Source: a bacterium (GTDB taxonomy: Bacteria; Pseudomonadota; Gammaproteobacteria; Burkholderiales; Methylophilaceae). Taken from it: 25,324 nucleotides of DNA. Of this stretch, positions 14,545 to 23,038 are shown in pieces. The stretch's first letter is position 1. Each line of letters opens with the position of its first letter. The DNA is taken from positions 1 to 25,324 of the forward strand of contig DAIDAS010000155.1 in NCBI GenBank assembly GCA_027310505.1, given 5' to 3'. The translations under genes were made by a program, and so were the position numbers. The notes under the pieces were generated by a model. The model was not told the DNA's origin. It saw only the letters and a list, made by a program, of their open reading frames with translations, and searched no databases.

Positions 14545-14557
14545 GAAAGGAACGCAT

Positions 14558-14992
14558 ATGCACACGCCTATCGACGTCACGATCTATCACAACCCCGACT
14601 GCGGCACGTCTCGCAACACGCTCGGACTGATCCGCAACGCCGGCCTCGAGCCGACAGTCATCGAGTACCTGAAGACCCCGCCCGACCGGGCAACGCTGGT
14701 CGACCTGATCAAGCAGGCCGGGCTATCGGTGCGCGACGCGGTGCGCCAAAAAGGCACGCCATACCTGGAACTTGGCCTGGACGACCCGACCACGACGGAC
14801 GCGCAGCTGATCGATGCAATGCTCGCGCATCCCGTCCTGATTAACCGCCCGTTCGTGGTGACGCCTATCGGTGTACGCCTATGCCGTCCTTCCGAGCTCG
14901 TACTGAACATCCTGCCGGCGCCGCAGCGCGGCGCCTTCACCAAAGAAGACGGCGAACCCGTCATCGATGCCGAAGGCAAGCAAATCAAATGA
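14558..14992 (+). CDS. arsC: ArsC, glutaredoxin-type arsenate reductase
   Basis: A 144-residue protein closely similar to plasmid R773 ArsC (IYHNPDCGTSRNTL at the N-terminus; INRPFVVTPIGVRLCRPSE in the middle). Catalytic Cys15 sits in the HNPxCGTSR loop, and the Arg residues of the RPFVVTP and RLCRPSE blocks that bind arsenate are kept. It uses glutathione and glutaredoxin, a fold and electron donor different from the two preceding ArsC enzymes. ATG at 14558 follows AAAGGAACG. The stop overlaps the arsH ATG by four bases, indicating coupled translation. Confidence 0.95.
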   Translation: MHTPIDVTIYHNPDCGTSRNTLGLIRNAGLEPTVIEYLKTPPDRATLVDLIKQAGLSVRDAVRQKGTPYLELGLDDPTTTDAQLIDAMLAHPVLINRPFVVTPIGVRLCRPSELVLNILPAPQRGAFTKEDGEPVIDAEGKQIK

Positions 14993-15705
14993 CTACACTC
15001 CCGAACCTGCCCAATATCCAGTCCGGGTTGCTGGACACGCCGACGCTCGACAAGCTCGAGTCGGTCGGCGACATGAACCACCCGCCGCGCATCCTGCTGT
15101 TGTACGGCTCGCTGCGCGAGCGCTCCTTCAGCCGCTTTCTGACGGAAGAGGCGGCGCGCATCCTCGAGCACTTCGGCGCCGAGGTCCGGATCTTCGACCC
15201 GACGGAGCTGCCGATGGCCGGCAGCGTCCCGGACACACATCCGAAAGTGGTCGAGCTGCGCGCACTGTCCCTGTGGTCCGAGGGGCAGGTGTGGTGCAGC
15301 CCCGAACGCCACGGCGCCGTGACGGCGGTGATGAAAAACCAGATCGACTGGATCCCGCTCGAGCAGGGTGCGCTGCGCCCCAGCCAGGGCCGCACGCTGG
15401 CGGTGATGCAGGTTTGCGGCGGCTCGCAATCCTTCAACGTCGTCAACACCCTGCGCCTGCTGGGCCGCTGGATGCGAATGTTTACGATCCCGAATCAGTC
15501 GTCGGTACCGATGGCCTACAAGGAATTCGACGACGCCGGCCGCATGCGCCCATCCGGCTACTACGACCGGGTGGTCGACGTCATGGAAGAGCTGTTCAAG
15601 TTCACGCTGCTGCTACGTGGCCGCACCGACTATCTCACCGATCGCTACAGCGAGCGCAATGAACGACAGGTCAAATTGATCTCGTCAGTGATCGCCAAGA
15701 TCTAG
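14989..15705 (+). CDS. arsH: ArsH NADPH-dependent FMN reductase / methylarsenite oxidase
   Basis: A 238-residue flavodoxin-like protein. The FMN loop is G40-SLRERSFSR and the SPERHGAVTAVMKNQIDWI block is characteristic of ArsH. Known: ArsH oxidises trivalent organoarsenicals and reduces azo dyes and quinones. It starts at the ATG 14989 within the arsC stop (ATGA); a longer frame from 14881 lies inside arsC and is rejected. Last gene of the ars operon. Its stop is only 12 bases from the tnpA start, an abrupt cargo-transposase junction. Length matches the family. Confidence 0.94.
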   Translation: MTTLPNLPNIQSGLLDTPTLDKLESVGDMNHPPRILLLYGSLRERSFSRFLTEEAARILEHFGAEVRIFDPTELPMAGSVPDTHPKVVELRALSLWSEGQVWCSPERHGAVTAVMKNQIDWIPLEQGALRPSQGRTLAVMQVCGGSQSFNVVNTLRLLGRWMRMFTIPNQSSVPMAYKEFDDAGRMRPSGYYDRVVDVMEELFKFTLLLRGRTDYLTDRYSERNERQVKLISSVIAKI

Positions 15706-15717
15706 CGCGTTCGCTCG

Positions 15718-18687
15718 ATGCCACGCCGCTCGCTGCTTTCCGAAACTGAACGCGCCAGTTTGTTGGTATTGCCGGCCAGTCAGGATGACTTGGTCCGGCA
15801 ATACAGCTTCACCGACACAGATATGGCCTTGATCCGGCAACGGCGCGGCGCCGCCAACCGACTTGGTTTCGCAGTTCAGCTTTGCCTTCTGCGTTACCCG
15901 GGCTACGCTCTGGCCAGCGATACGAAGCTATCAGATCTCGTAATCGATTGGATCGCCAAGCAGGTAGGGAGCGACATCGCAGCTTGGCCAGAGTACGGCG
16001 GCCGGGAGAAGACGCGCAACGAACACCTGCACGAGCTGTGCGCTTACCTGGGACTGTCCGTGTTTGGACTGTCGGACTTTCGCAAACTGGTGCACAGCCT
16101 GGGCGACCTCGCAATGCAGACCGATAAGGCCATGGTTCTGGCCGCGCATTGCCTTGATACGCTGCGGGAGAAGCGCATCATCGTGCCCGCACTGACCGTC
16201 ATCGAACGCGCCTGTGCAGAGGCGGTGACGAGGGCGAACCGGCGCATCTACCGCGCGCTGATCGCGCCATTGGAGCGTTGGCACCGGCGCGCGCTGGACA
16301 ACCTGCTCAACATGGTGCCGGACAAGAATATCACCTGGCTGGTCTGGCTGCGCCAGTCACCGACGAAGCCCAGTTCCCGCTACATGCGCGAACACATGGA
16401 ACGCCTCAAGGTGTTCCAGTCGCTCGCCCTGCCGGAAGGTCTTGGCCGCGAGATTCACCAAAACCGGCTGTTGAAAATGGCGCGCGAGGGGGCGCAAATG
16501 ACGCCTCGCGACCTGGCCAAATTCGAGGACGAACGGCGCTATGCGACGCTGGCGGCGTTGGCCATCGAGGGCATGGCCACGGTGACGGACGAATTGGTCG
16601 ACCTGCACGACCGGATCATCAGCAAATTGTTCAGCGCAGCCAAGAACAAGCATCAGCAGGACTTCCAGAAACAGGGCAAGGCAATCAACGACAAGGTGCG
16701 CTTGTACGCCAAGGTCGGCCAAGCGCTGGTCGAGGCCAAGAATTCTGGCGGCGACCCCTACGCGGCGATCGAGGCGATCCTGCCTTGGTCCGACTTCGCG
16801 CAGAGCGTCACCGAAGCGGGCACGCTCGCGCAACCCGAATCGTTCGACCACCTGTCTCTGGTCGGCGATCAGTACAGCACATTGCGCCGCTACACGCCCG
16901 AATTCCTGGATGTCCTCAAGCTGAAAGCGGCGCCGGCCGCCCAAGCGGTCCTTGACGCGATCGACGTGCTGCGACAGATGAACGCGACCGCGGCGCGCAA
17001 GGTGCCTGACGACGCGCCGGTCAGTTTCGTGAAGGCTCGCTGGAAGCCGCTCGTCATCACCGACTACGGGCTTGATCGCCGATTCTACGAGATTTGCGTC
17101 TTATCGGAGCTGAAGAATTCCCTGCGGTCGGGCGATATCTGGGTGCAGGGATCGCGCCAGTTCCGCGACTTCGAGGAATACCTGCTGCCGGCGCCTAAAT
17201 TCGACGCCATGAAGACGGCACGCGAACTGCCGATCGCGGTCAACCCGGACTGCGACCAATACCTGCAGAACCGCTTGCTGCTGCTCGAACAGCAGCTGGC
17301 CACGGTCAACCGCGTGGCCCTGGCGAACGAGCTCCCCGACGCAATTATTTCCGAAACCGGACTGCGGATCAGTCCACAGGACGCCGTGGTGCCCGACGCG
17401 GCGCAAGTGCTGATCGACGCCACGGGTGGTCTGCTGCCTCGTATCAAAATCACGGAGTTACTGATGGACGTCGACGACTGGACCGGGTTCACCCGCCATT
17501 TCGTCCATCTCAAAAGCGGCGAACAGGCCAAGGATCGCACCCTGCTGATGTCGGCGATCCTCGCCGACGCCATCAACCTCGGCCTGACCAAGATGGCGGA
17601 ATCGAGCCCTGGCGCGACCTACGCCAAACTGTCATGGTTGCAGGCCTGGCACATCCGAGATGAAACCTACGCGGCGGGCTTGGCCGATCTGGTCAACGCT
17701 CAGTTCAAGCATGCGTTCGCCGAAAACTGGGGCGACGGTACCACATCGTCGTCGGACGGACAGCGCTTCCGTACCGGCGGCCGGGCCGAGAGCACAGGCC
17801 ACATTAACCCGAAATACGGCGCCGAGCCGGGCAAGCTGTTTTACACTCACATCTCCGACCAGTACGCCCCGTTCAGCACGCGGGTGGTGAACGTCGGCGT
17901 GCGCGACTCGACCTATGTGCTGGACGGCCTGCTGTATCACGAGTCGGATTTGCGCATCGAGGAACACTACACCGATACCGCCGGCTTCACCGACCATGTG
18001 TTCGCGCTGATGCACCTTCTGGGCTTTCGCTTCGCACCGCGGATCCGCGACCTGGGCGACACCAAATTGTACGTGCCAGGAAAGGTAGCAGATCATCCTG
18101 CGCTCAGGTCGATGATCGGCGGCAGTTTGAACATCAAGCATTTGCGCGCTCACTGGGACGACGTACTCCGCCTGGCAGCCTCGATCAAGCATGGCACCGT
18201 CACGGCATCCCTCATGCTGCGCAAACTTGGCAGCTACCCGCGCCAGAACGGTCTGGCGATCGCGCTGCGCGAGCTGGGCCGCATCGAGCGGACGTTGTTC
18301 ATCCTGGACTGGCTGCAAAACGTCGAATTGCGCCGGCGCGTCCACGCCGGGCTGAACAAGGGAGAGGCGCGCAACGCACTGGCCAGGGCCGTCTTCATTC
18401 ATCGCCTGGGCGAGATCCGCGACCGGACGTTCGAGCAGCAGCGGTACCGGGCCAGTGGGCTGAACCTGGTGACGGCGGCCATCGTGCTGTGGAACACGGT
18501 CTACCTGGAGAAGGCTGCGCAAGCCCTTCGGGACGCCGGCAAGTTGTCCGACGAAGGCATGCTTCAATTCCTGTCGCCGCTGGGCTGGGAGCATATCAAC
18601 CTGACCGGCGATTACGTCTGGAGGCAAAGCCAGAAGGTCGACAACGGTCGTTATCGGCCGCTGCGCGACCTCAAGAATCGCGAGTAG
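15718..18687 (+). CDS. tnpA: Tn3-family transposase TnpA, Tn21 subgroup
   Basis: A full-length 989-residue transposase resembling Tn21 TnpA from end to end (starts MPRRSLLSETERASLL; block ALIRQRRGAANRLGFAVQL near residue 40). The predicted DDE triad is intact: Asp680 in TTSSSDGQRF, Asp753 in HYTDTAGFTD and Glu883 in LNKGEARN, close to the positions known for Tn4430. It catalyses replicative transposition between 38-bp Tn21-type ends. Odd points: no tnpR or res precedes it, no ribosome site is evident, and no complete inverted repeat follows the stop. It may depend on readthrough from the ars operon. Probably able to act in trans, but its own element looks incomplete. Confidence 0.95.
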   Translation: MPRRSLLSETERASLLVLPASQDDLVRQYSFTDTDMALIRQRRGAANRLGFAVQLCLLRYPGYALASDTKLSDLVIDWIAKQVGSDIAAWPEYGGREKTRNEHLHELCAYLGLSVFGLSDFRKLVHSLGDLAMQTDKAMVLAAHCLDTLREKRIIVPALTVIERACAEAVTRANRRIYRALIAPLERWHRRALDNLLNMVPDKNITWLVWLRQSPTKPSSRYMREHMERLKVFQSLALPEGLGREIHQNRLLKMAREGAQMTPRDLAKFEDERRYATLAALAIEGMATVTDELVDLHDRIISKLFSAAKNKHQQDFQKQGKAINDKVRLYAKVGQALVEAKNSGGDPYAAIEAILPWSDFAQSVTEAGTLAQPESFDHLSLVGDQYSTLRRYTPEFLDVLKLKAAPAAQAVLDAIDVLRQMNATAARKVPDDAPVSFVKARWKPLVITDYGLDRRFYEICVLSELKNSLRSGDIWVQGSRQFRDFEEYLLPAPKFDAMKTARELPIAVNPDCDQYLQNRLLLLEQQLATVNRVALANELPDAIISETGLRISPQDAVVPDAAQVLIDATGGLLPRIKITELLMDVDDWTGFTRHFVHLKSGEQAKDRTLLMSAILADAINLGLTKMAESSPGATYAKLSWLQAWHIRDETYAAGLADLVNAQFKHAFAENWGDGTTSSSDGQRFRTGGRAESTGHINPKYGAEPGKLFYTHISDQYAPFSTRVVNVGVRDSTYVLDGLLYHESDLRIEEHYTDTAGFTDHVFALMHLLGFRFAPRIRDLGDTKLYVPGKVADHPALRSMIGGSLNIKHLRAHWDDVLRLAASIKHGTVTASLMLRKLGSYPRQNGLAIALRELGRIERTLFILDWLQNVELRRRVHAGLNKGEARNALARAVFIHRLGEIRDRTFEQQRYRASGLNLVTAAIVLWNTVYLEKAAQALRDAGKLSDEGMLQFLSPLGWEHINLTGDYVWRQSQKVDNGRYRPLRDLKNRE

Positions 18688-18745
18688 GGCTTAGAGCCGC
18701 TAACACAACTGGACGAGATGCAATGCCTGGGGTACCGTACCGGGC

Positions 18746-18856
18746 TTGGCAAGAAGAAAAGTTAGCAAAGAGTTGTGGACAGCGTTGGAGCCTCTGATAC
18801 CGAATTTTGTGAAACCAAAAAAGCCAAGCATTCAGTATGTCGAGAATGCGCTTTAG
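18746..18856 (+). pseudogene. 5' fragment of an IS5-family transposase
   Basis: A TTG-initiated frame reads ARRKVSKELWTALEPLIPNF and ends after 36 residues in TAG. IS5-family (IS427-like) transposases begin with MARRKISDELWxxLEPLIPP, so the match covers the start of that family; after about VKPKKPS the text departs and stops. No further transposase sequence is visible in 18857-18931. The stretch 18692-18745, beginning CTTAGAGCCGCTAACACA, may hold the left end of the IS. The fragment is too short to be functional. Confidence 0.6.
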
Positions 18857-18931
18857 TACGACTGCCTTGGAATTGATCTACCCAAGCTGCGGTACCACCG
18901 TCGGAAGATGCATTCTCAACATCTCGATACG

Positions 18932-20158
18932 TTATGGTCTGTAGGGGGTACCGACTTCCGTACGAAAGAGCCAGAACGAAAGCAGGCAAAGTACCACTTC
19001 CACCATCGAAAAAAACGCCAATGCCGTGCCGAAGTTCAACATGCGCAGCACCTCCCCGAAGAGGAGACTCCCCAGTCCGAAGCCGGTGAACAACATAAAT
19101 ACATTCAAACCCATCGCTTGCCCCGGGCGCTGCCCACCAAGCGATGTAACGATGCCGGCGAACAGGGGCTGGGTCATATCGTAACCCAGCGACAGCATCG
19201 TTACAGCAAGCGCCGCGACAAGCAGCGGCGTATTCGAGAGCAGCGCGGCAGCCGCGAGCGCACCGAGTCCCAGTCCGAGCGGTAAAAGCCGGCCGCGGCC
19301 GAAGCGATCTGCGGCGCGCCCGATCAAAGGCCCGAACAAAAAGCCCGGAACACCATAGCCAAGCAATGCCAGGCCGATTCCGACAGGCCCCAAGCCGTAG
19401 CGCCGCTCGAAATACAAACCGAGCCAAGTAAACACGCCCGAATGGAAGATCGAGTTGACTAACACGAAGAGGTAAGTCCGCTGGCCCCGGGGCGATGTGA
19501 ACAGGCTACCGTATGCCTGAAACAGGGCTTTCCAGCTGCCCTGAACGGGCTGGGTCGCACCTGCGATCAGATTTCGATACGGAAGCAACACTAGCAAGGC
19601 GCCAGCGCCTGCGATGCCGACGCCAATGAAGAGAGCGCGCCAGCCGATGTACGGCTCCAGGACCGCGCCGACGGTGGAACCGAAAGCCATGCCGCCGGCC
19701 ATGGCGCCAAATAGCCAGCCAAGGGGACGGCCCCGGCGTTCATAGGGGAATACCCTGCCAATCAGGACAAGCGCAAGCGGCACGACCCCGCTTGCGCCCA
19801 AGCCCGTTAATAGGCGCCAAGACACCATCTGCGCAATGGACTGTGCCGTAGCTGTCAAGGCCGTCAGCAGTGCGAAGGCGCACAGCGATGCTGCCATAAT
19901 CCGCCAAATGCCGATGCGGTCGGCAAGCAGACCGTAGACGAGTGTCGCCGCCCCGTACGGAATGAGATACGCCGGAACGATGAACCCCGTCTCGTGCGGA
20001 GAGACCGCAAATGCAGCCGCCAGCTGCGGAATAATCGGCGCGACCATGAAGGCCTGAAAAAATATGATGAACGTCGCGGCGGCAAGCACGCGGAGCAACG
20101 CTTCGCGCTGCTGGTTCGAATCGACGGGCGCGGGGGTCATCGTCAATGTTTGCTTCAT
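18932..20158 (-). CDS. MFS transporter (DHA1-type exporter)
   Basis: A 408-residue major facilitator with 12 predicted helices. Loop 2-3 carries the MFS motif A as GLLADRIGIWR (residues 76-86) and its counterpart GRAADRFGRGR lies in loop 8-9, so both halves are complete. DHA1 members are proton-driven exporters. It lies 45 bp downstream of the HMA protein gene on the same strand, after the P1B ATPase, so it is probably the last gene of that operon; its substrate may be a metal complex or a compound made under metal stress (inference). ATG at 20158 is chosen; an internal ATG at 20140 is an alternative. The ribosome site is weak. Confidence 0.85.
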   Translation of the reverse strand: MKQTLTMTPAPVDSNQQREALLRVLAAATFIIFFQAFMVAPIIPQLAAAFAVSPHETGFIVPAYLIPYGAATLVYGLLADRIGIWRIMAASLCAFALLTALTATAQSIAQMVSWRLLTGLGASGVVPLALVLIGRVFPYERRGRPLGWLFGAMAGGMAFGSTVGAVLEPYIGWRALFIGVGIAGAGALLVLLPYRNLIAGATQPVQGSWKALFQAYGSLFTSPRGQRTYLFVLVNSIFHSGVFTWLGLYFERRYGLGPVGIGLALLGYGVPGFLFGPLIGRAADRFGRGRLLPLGLGLGALAAAALLSNTPLLVAALAVTMLSLGYDMTQPLFAGIVTSLGGQRPGQAMGLNVFMLFTGFGLGSLLFGEVLRMLNFGTALAFFSMVEVVLCLLSFWLFRTEVGTPYRP

Positions 20159-20203
20159 AACTCGCTTTAAAAATAATCACTCGCAGGGCTACGTCAGTCT
20201 CTT

Positions 20204-20431
20204 TCAACTGACGATCCTGGCTTCAAACCCGACATCGTTTAGCTTGGCCAGTATTTGTTCAGCCGTTACCAGCTCCGGGGCGATGACGACAGCGATGCGC
20301 TGCGTCTTCGCACTGGCGATCACTTCCTGAACGCCGGGCACCCGCCCCAGTGCAAAACGGACGCGGGTTTCGCAGCCACCGCAATGCATCTTTTCCTCGC
20401 CCGTTACCTCGAAATCGACCTTGGTTACCAT
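20204..20431 (-). CDS. HMA-domain metallochaperone (CopZ/MerP-like)
   Basis: A 75-residue single HMA domain without signal peptide, so cytoplasmic. The metal motif is M15-H-C17-GG-C20 in a beta-alpha-beta-beta-alpha-beta pattern, ending NDVGFEARIVS. Start: ATG at 20431 with GGAGG eight bases upstream; a frame reaching to 20647 runs into the ATPase gene and is rejected. It lies 23 bp after the ATPase stop. Proteins of this kind hand soft metal ions to a P1B ATPase. The CGGC motif with a preceding His is seen in proteins for Cu(I) and also for Hg/Zn, so the motif does not settle the metal. Confidence 0.9.
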   Translation of the reverse strand: MVTKVDFEVTGEEKMHCGGCETRVRFALGRVPGVQEVIASAKTQRIAVVIAPELVTAEQILAKLNDVGFEARIVS

Positions 20432-20454
20432 GTAGTGTTCCTCCCGTAAAAGTC

Positions 20455-22902
20455 TTAAATCCTGATCGGCTCCGCCGTGCGGCCCACACTCAAAATCGCA
20501 TCGAAGAACAGCCGGGGCCGACCGCGCAGGGAATTCGAAAAGATGGCGGTGACGCTGAACGCCATGGCCGCCATCGCCCAAATGGGGTAGACCAAACCCG
20601 TCGCAGCAAGCGGAATGCCGATGCCGTTGAACATGATCGCCAGGCACACGTTCTGCAACATCTTGCGGTAGCTCCAGCGGCTGATCTCGCGCGCATCCAG
20701 GACCGCCTCCAGGCGGCTGTTCAGGATGATGATATCGGCCGAATCAATCGCGATGTCCGCGCCGTTGCCCATTGCAATTCCGACGTTCGCCTGCATGAGG
20801 GCGACCGAGTCGTTGATCCCGTCGCCGACCATCGCAACGCTTCCGGCTTGCTGGATTTCTCTGATCAGGCTCGCCTTGTCCTGAGGGAGCAAGCCGCCAT
20901 GCACTTCGTCGACCCCGAGCTCATTGCCTACCCGCTCGACGGCGGCCTTGTTATCGCCACTCATCAGGACGGTGCGTATTCCCGCTTCCCGTAGTCGGTC
21001 TATCGTATATCTGGCGTTGGGCCGGACAGTGTCACCGAAAGCGAGCAAACCCAGAACGGCGTCTTTACGCGCTACGAGAACGACTGTCCGGCCTTTCTCT
21101 TCCAGCGTGCGCACCCGCGACGCGATCGCCCCCAACGGCACCGCATGTTCTTCCAAGAAGGCGATATTCCCGACCAGGACAACGTGGTCCTTCACCGTCG
21201 CTCGCACGCCCCGGCCCGGCACCGCTTCAAAGTGCTGGAGCGGCGGCAGGTCGATCCCGCGCTCCAGCGCCGCGGTCATTACCGCTTTTGCCAGCGGGTG
21301 CTCCGAAGCCGCTTCCACCGCGGCGGCCACGCCAAGCAATTCATCTTCCGTCCCGGCCACGGCTTCCAGTTCGATCAGCTCCGGCTTGCCTTCGGTGAGC
21401 GTCCCGGTCTTGTCGAACACGATGTGCGTTACCAGCCGCAGCCCTTGAAAGGCTTCGCCTGTGCGCATCAGTATGCCCCGTTCGGCGGCTTCGCCCGCGC
21501 CGCGAACGATCGCTAGCGGCGCCGAGATGCCAAGAGCGCACGGGTAGCCCATCACGAGCACCGTGAGGCCCGCAAACACGGCGCGCTCGATGTTCGGAGC
21601 GCCGCCGACCAGCAAAGGGAATATCCACCAGGCGAGGAACGACAAGGCGGACAGCGACAGCACCGCAGGTGCATAAATTTTCAGCACCTTATCGACCAAG
21701 TGCAGCATTCCAGGTTTCAAGGCGCGCGCGTCCTCGACCTCCTGCACGACTCTCTGCAGGAAGCTGGTTGCCCCGACCGCGGTGACGCGAACGAGCAATG
21801 TGCCCAGTCCGTTCATCGAGCCGCCAACGACGGTGCTGCCGGCCCGGCACTCGACCGGAAGCGGCTCGCCGGTCACTAGCGAGACATCGACAGACGAATG
21901 ACCGTCGGCGACGACGCCGTCGACTGGGATACGCTGGCCCGGGCGAACGCGCACCAGGTCGCCGATAGCGACCTGTTCGATCGGCAGCTCTTGTTCGCGC
22001 CCATCACGCAGCACGTAAGCGGTGTCCGGCTGCAGGTCCAGCAAGCGCCGCACCGCCTGAGAGCTGCGCGTCTTCACGATCAGCGATAACCACTCCGAAA
22101 AGATATGGTAATTGCAGACCATGACGGCCACGCAGAAGAATGGAGCCGCCGGAAAATTCGGGCCGCCCGCAGCGATCCCATACACGCCGCCGGCGAGGCC
22201 CGCAAACGCCGCTCCTTCCAGCAACACGTGCTGGTTGATGATCCGACGACGCAGGGACTGCCAGGCGATATAAAGGATTTGCCGCGCCAGCACGAAGACC
22301 ACGACCACGGCAAGAGCGGCGGCAAGCCACGCTTCGTGGCCACCCATTCGGCCGCTTTGCCGCAGCCATGTCAGGCCAATGACCTCAACCACGGCGACGA
22401 GTGTTCCTGCGCTCGCTTGCACCCAACCACGAGGGCGCAATACGAGGAACACGGCCGCAATCAGCGATACGGCGACAAACGCTTCGAGCAGCGCGTACCA
22501 GAAATCCCCAGGCCGCGCGACCAGCGTCAGCGATCCCAGGCTGAAGAACGTGGCCCAAAGGAATCGCCTCGCGCCCTCTACCAGTTCGCGTTCATCCTCT
22601 TCAAAGGGTTTCAGCTTGCGCGGGTCCGAGATGCTGTAGCCCATCTGGCGCAGAGTCTCCAGCAGTGCCTGTGGCCGAACCTTGGCCGGGTCGTACTCCA
22701 CCAGCGCCTGTTCGTGCGTGAGACTGACGGCCACGGCATCGACGCCAGAGTGCTGATGCAACGCCTTTTCGATCGTGCCGGTGCAAAGTGAGCAATGCAT
22801 GCCGGCGACCCGCGCCCGCATGCGCATCCGGTCGGGCCGGGCGGCTGGTTCCTGCGTCCACATAGGACTTTCGAGTTCAGAAGAAATGTCAGCGGTGCTC
22901 AT
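20455..22902 (-). CDS. P1B-type heavy-metal ATPase with unusual Tyr-Pro-Cys membrane motif
   Basis: An 815-residue metal pump. One N-terminal HMA domain carries G-M-H-C37-SL-C40. Then come paired hydrophobic helices, the actuator loop T344-GEP, phosphorylation site D497-KTGT, SEHP and GDGINDSVAL. The transmembrane metal motif is Y453-P-C455 (GYPCALGIS) where Cu pumps have CPC, Co pumps SPC and others CPH/TPC; the bases were rechecked on the minus strand and read TAC CCG TGC. The C-terminal helices have FNGIGIPLA and MAFSVTAIFSNSLR, where CopA has YN and MxxSS. It therefore should not simply be called CopA; the transported ion is uncertain. First gene of the minus-strand unit. ATG at 22902 is used; ATG at 22863 is possible. 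Confidence 0.88.
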   Translation of the reverse strand: MSTADISSELESPMWTQEPAARPDRMRMRARVAGMHCSLCTGTIEKALHQHSGVDAVAVSLTHEQALVEYDPAKVRPQALLETLRQMGYSISDPRKLKPFEEDERELVEGARRFLWATFFSLGSLTLVARPGDFWYALLEAFVAVSLIAAVFLVLRPRGWVQASAGTLVAVVEVIGLTWLRQSGRMGGHEAWLAAALAVVVVFVLARQILYIAWQSLRRRIINQHVLLEGAAFAGLAGGVYGIAAGGPNFPAAPFFCVAVMVCNYHIFSEWLSLIVKTRSSQAVRRLLDLQPDTAYVLRDGREQELPIEQVAIGDLVRVRPGQRIPVDGVVADGHSSVDVSLVTGEPLPVECRAGSTVVGGSMNGLGTLLVRVTAVGATSFLQRVVQEVEDARALKPGMLHLVDKVLKIYAPAVLSLSALSFLAWWIFPLLVGGAPNIERAVFAGLTVLVMGYPCALGISAPLAIVRGAGEAAERGILMRTGEAFQGLRLVTHIVFDKTGTLTEGKPELIELEAVAGTEDELLGVAAAVEAASEHPLAKAVMTAALERGIDLPPLQHFEAVPGRGVRATVKDHVVLVGNIAFLEEHAVPLGAIASRVRTLEEKGRTVVLVARKDAVLGLLAFGDTVRPNARYTIDRLREAGIRTVLMSGDNKAAVERVGNELGVDEVHGGLLPQDKASLIREIQQAGSVAMVGDGINDSVALMQANVGIAMGNGADIAIDSADIIILNSRLEAVLDAREISRWSYRKMLQNVCLAIMFNGIGIPLAATGLVYPIWAMAAMAFSVTAIFSNSLRGRPRLFFDAILSVGRTAEPIRI

Positions 22903-22932
22903 GAGTTGTCCCGAAGTCTTTCGAATGCCGCC

Positions 22933-22964
22933 ATTGTGAAGGCTGGAGCATGGTCAAGGGTCAA
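22933..22964 (-). promoter_or_regulatory. Possible MerR-type promoter for the ATPase operon
   Basis: On the minus strand TTGACC (22964-22959) and CACAAT (22938-22933) are 20 bp apart, a spacer length used by ZntR-type promoters. TTGACC is tandemly repeated (again at 22957-22952). The -10 matches only four of six consensus bases and no clear dyad is seen, so this is tentative. It lies 31 bp upstream of the ATPase ATG. Confidence 0.35.
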
Positions 22965-22988
22965 GGCCTTTTCGTTTACAGACAGTGC

Positions 22989-23019
22989 TTGACTCTGGAC
23001 CTACCTCCAAGGTTTAGAA
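22989..23019 (+). promoter_or_regulatory. MerR-type promoter of the merR-trx-ccdA unit
   Basis: -35 TTGACT (22989-22994) and -10 TTAGAA (23014-23019) are separated by exactly 19 bp. The spacer has an imperfect dyad with TGGA (22996-22999) and TCCA (23006-23009). The long spacer with central dyad is the hallmark of promoters activated by metal-bound MerR proteins. It would make the regulator self-activating together with the two genes downstream. Confidence 0.8.
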
Positions 23020-23038
23020 TGCAAAATCGGAGGTGCAG

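Noticed and set aside
12487..14580. 697-codon open frame on the minus strand across arsC and arsB
   Set aside because: It mirrors the third-position GC bias of arsB and arsC on the plus strand, has a low-complexity His/Gln/Arg/Asp-rich translation with no domain, and lies opposite clearly recognised genes.
18489..18797. 102-codon plus-strand frame at the end of tnpA
   Set aside because: It is a frame-shifted shadow of tnpA that reads on into the IS remnant; no domain is recognisable.
20432..20647. 72-residue extension of the HMA protein
   Set aside because: It overlaps the ATPase 3' end in another frame; the ATG at 20431 has a strong GGAGG and gives a standard 75-residue HMA domain.
20455..22902. 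Simple naming of the P1B ATPase as CopA
   Set aside because: The YPC motif and the altered C-terminal helices depart from the Cu(I) subgroup, and the neighbouring sensor looks divalent; a general name is safer.
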